Below are positions 61,600 through 64,000 of a stretch of DNA of 64,000 nt, piece by piece. A model generated the notes under the pieces. The model made no database searches and was not told the DNA's origin. It worked only from the letters and a program-made list of their open reading frames with translations. A program made the position numbers and the translations under genes. The stretch is from Taeniopygia guttata. Lineage: Eukaryota; Chordata; Aves; Passeriformes; Estrildidae. Positions within the stretch are counted from its first letter, which is position 1, and each line of letters starts with the position of its first letter. The stretch lies in the NCBI RefSeq assembly GCF_048771995.1, contig NC_133063.1, positions 22,631,063 to 22,695,062 on the forward strand, read 5' to 3'.

Positions 61600-64000
61600 G
61601 GGTGGAGAGGACTACATACAATTTGCCATCAGCTCCCCTGAAGAGTCACCAGAGACCAGCAGACAGGCAGGAGAGTTGCTGGGGACCAACAGACAGGCAG
61701 GGAGACCTCCCCTCCACCTTGCTGAAATCCAGGAGGTGCTGTTGCTGTCGGAACAGTCCTGCCCACACTTGGGGCAGAAGGCCACCCACAGGCTCTGGCT
61801 CTGCAGCTCCCTGCTCAGCTGGGGACAGTGTTCCCTGTGGGGAAGATGGAGGAGACATGAAAGGGCCAGCAAGAGGCCACCCTGATGGTGGCACTAGTGA
61901 TATTCTAGTAACCCTTTTGCCAAGAAAAAAAAAAAATTCTATTTCTTTGACAAAGTTCCTGGGTTCTGCTTTCTTCTCCTTCTAATGTCTTTGCCTGACC
62001 CCCACACCCCACCATCAGCTGAAAGCCCCTGGAGCCACAGGACCATTTTGGCAGCACCTCCTCACACAGGAAATCCTGCTGCAGCTGTGATGGTTGAAGA
62101 GCTTCTGAGAAAGTGGGTGCTGTGCACCACATGGTTATCCTGGAAGATGTGTCAGAGCTGCCTGCTGACTTAAATGGATTTTTATAAGGCTTTTGACACA
62201 GTTCCCCCCCAAGATCCCGCCCATCAATGAGAGAGAGATGAATTAGGACAAAGCAGAAATCAAACTGAGTGAGTAGATTATAAGCAGAAATCCTGCTTAA
62301 AATAAGGAATCAAAATTCATTCTGAAAAGCAGGACCAGCCCTAGGATCAGCCATAGCCATGGATACAGGCCTGGAAGAGTCACCAGAGGCCACCAACTAG
62401 GCAGGAAGAGCTGGCAATGCCCTGAAAACAGCTTCAGATGTCTCAATGTCTTCGGTTTGTCTGTTTGTGTGTTCTTTGGTTGCTTGGTTTTTGGTTGGTT
62501 ATTTGGTTATTTAGTTATGTCTGGATTGGTATATTCCAGATGACTTTCATTTTGATTAGGATTTGTTAAGTACTGACATTCTGCTTCAGATGTGTAAAAT
62601 AAACATTTTCATGAATATTTTCCTCAAAACAGTCATTTTTATCTTCTTTCTAATTGAATGTCTAAATGTCCATTTTAAAAGATACCTCTGATAGATATCA
62701 AAAGATATTAACTACTGTTGAAGAGAGCAGGGGTTTTTTTGTATTGGAAAACAGTTGATGACACAGTCCTTGGTGAATCATTTCCAAATGTTATATACAC
62801 TCACAGCAAAGAAATCTATTATTATATTGTAACCATTTCCAGCATCTGTGATTTTGCTATATCTAAATCCTAACATTTAATTCCAGTATATTTAAATTGG
62901 CAAGTGGATGTGATTGGAGAGTAATTTTTGGCATCTGTCCTGTCACTGTAATATTAGGAACCTTTCTCTTTTAAGTTTTTTTTTTTCTTTTTTTTTTTTT
63001 TCCTCTGTGGTTGTCTTTGTCTTTGCTTGAAGGACTTTCCAAATGAGATTCTACGCAGCCTTTACTTTGGAATCTCATTGCAGCTCTACACTCAGCCATT
63101 TTAGAGAAGTCAGCAGCACTCTGTCATATTTTTTCTAGTCCATGAACTTCATTAACAGTGACCACTCTCATTAGTTCTCACATATTTTTACTTTGGTTCA
63201 TAAAGACTGTTTCTCATGTTGCATTTTTCTACTCCCCTAACCCCATTCAATTAACATCAAATTCACTTTATAAAGTGACCACATATTGGAAATCTGTGTT
63301 CACATTCACTGTGCTGAAGGTCCATCATTCTTCCTGCTTTCTGTTTAATATCTTATTTGTTATGTTGATTTCAGGGATAGGAAGGTTGCATTAAATGGAA
63401 AAAAATATAAAAAAAGCAAGCAAATTTCTAGGTTTTGCTAGACCATTTTACCTAACAAAACCTAGATCATTTTAGTCATTACTACAGCTATTCAGAAACT
63501 GAAAGGAAAAACCCAAATTTAGTTCTCAGTGCAGTACTTGTGACCAATGGTAACTATAACCCCCAAGATTCAGTTAAGTAAATAAATGTGAGCTACATGT
63601 TGTTGGACTAGAAGATAACTGTTACTGTAAAATGCTAAAAAGCTGATGTCATTTCCTTAAAAATCAACCAACCAAGCAAACACACAAAAGCCTCCTATTT
63701 TTAAAAAAATCTTGCCTATGATAATTTTGAATTTTTCTCAGTGCCTTCTACCAGATCCCTAGTGTCCACCACATCCCCATTGTGCAATATCTAATTAACT
63801 GCAGCAATCAAAGATGAGAGTGAACAAGTTTGTAATAAAACTCAGCCTTCTGAAATAATGATTTCTGTATCAGCTCTTTCTGATTAAATCTCTCTCCTCC
63901 ATTAATTCCCAGTTCTTCTAAATACTACACAAATTCATCCTTAATGCAGGCCTTGTACTGACTGTCAGTTCTTGCCATGGTGAATGTGTTTCTTTATCTT
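61600..64000. other. No recognisable gene
   Basis: Apart from the poly(T) tract I find only short frames. A short stretch near 62171-62200 reads MDFYKAFDTV, similar to a LINE reverse-transcriptase motif, but it is too short to call. Confidence 0.4.
62976..63001. repeat. Poly(T) tract
   Basis: A T-rich run interrupted once by C. On the minus strand it would be a poly(A) tail, but no retroposon body is recognisable beside it. Confidence 0.7.

Noticed and set aside
62171-62215. LINE reverse-transcriptase-like MDFYKAFDTV
   Set aside because: Only about 15 codons match and the surroundings show no further LINE homology, so it may be chance or a tiny relic.
1-64000. tRNA, rRNA or other structured RNA genes
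   Set aside because: I looked for tRNA A and B box patterns and rRNA-like blocks and saw none I could support by eye. A covariance-model search would be decisive.

Overview
The window reads as nuclear DNA of a bird, most likely a songbird (passerine). The grounds are spliced genes with consensus introns, a CR1 LINE 3' end, several avian-style LTRs, two decayed endogenous retroviruses, and diverged members of kinase and RING families. Expansion of PAK3-like kinases is known in zebra finch; the species call is inference. There are no bacterial-type genes. All genes I can assemble lie on the minus strand.

1-6 kb: a degenerate AT-rich tandem repeat (about 1.0-1.7 kb), a possible LTR fragment, and otherwise nothing I can name. 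6.0-14.1 kb: an RNF4-like gene encoding a SUMO-targeted ubiquitin-ligase type protein. It has a basic N-terminal exon, a SUMO-interacting-motif exon, duplicated acidic exons, and two exons that make a complete C3HC4 RING and a short C-terminus, followed by an AATAAA.

16.2-45.9 kb: the main discovery. A chain of 26 minus-strand exons, consistent in splice sites and phase, predicts one protein of about 1,027 residues. In order it has (i) a short N-terminus with one hydrophobic, probably membrane-spanning segment; (ii) eleven tandem copies of an acidic 44-residue repeat, each encoded by its own 132-bp phase-0 exon (one copy is 129 bp); (iii) charged helical, coiled-coil-like exons; and (iv) a complete PAK-family kinase domain with the PAK C-tail but no CRIB/p21-binding region. 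The single-gene reading rests on exon phase and order. The kinase part is secure; the join between the coiled-coil part and the kinase is an inference that transcripts must test. The repeat-exon array was partly built by a higher-order duplication with a 4,697-bp offset. Intron 2 holds an antisense, heavily decayed betaretrovirus-like provirus (37.4-44.2 kb) with a striking excess of A and shortage of G. An LTR in the sense orientation with its own TATA box lies about 0.5 kb upstream of the first coding exon and could be the promoter.

46-64 kb: repeat-rich flank. It holds two duplicated segments (one shared with 15 kb, one present at 46.8 and 58.4 kb), a small ORF with a signal-like hydrophobic segment, a 5'-truncated gammaretrovirus-like element on the minus strand (about 50.7-56.0 kb), a CR1 fragment, LTR fragments, a short minisatellite and a decayed RING-finger pseudogene at 61.4 kb. 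The last 2.5 kb shows nothing recognisable.
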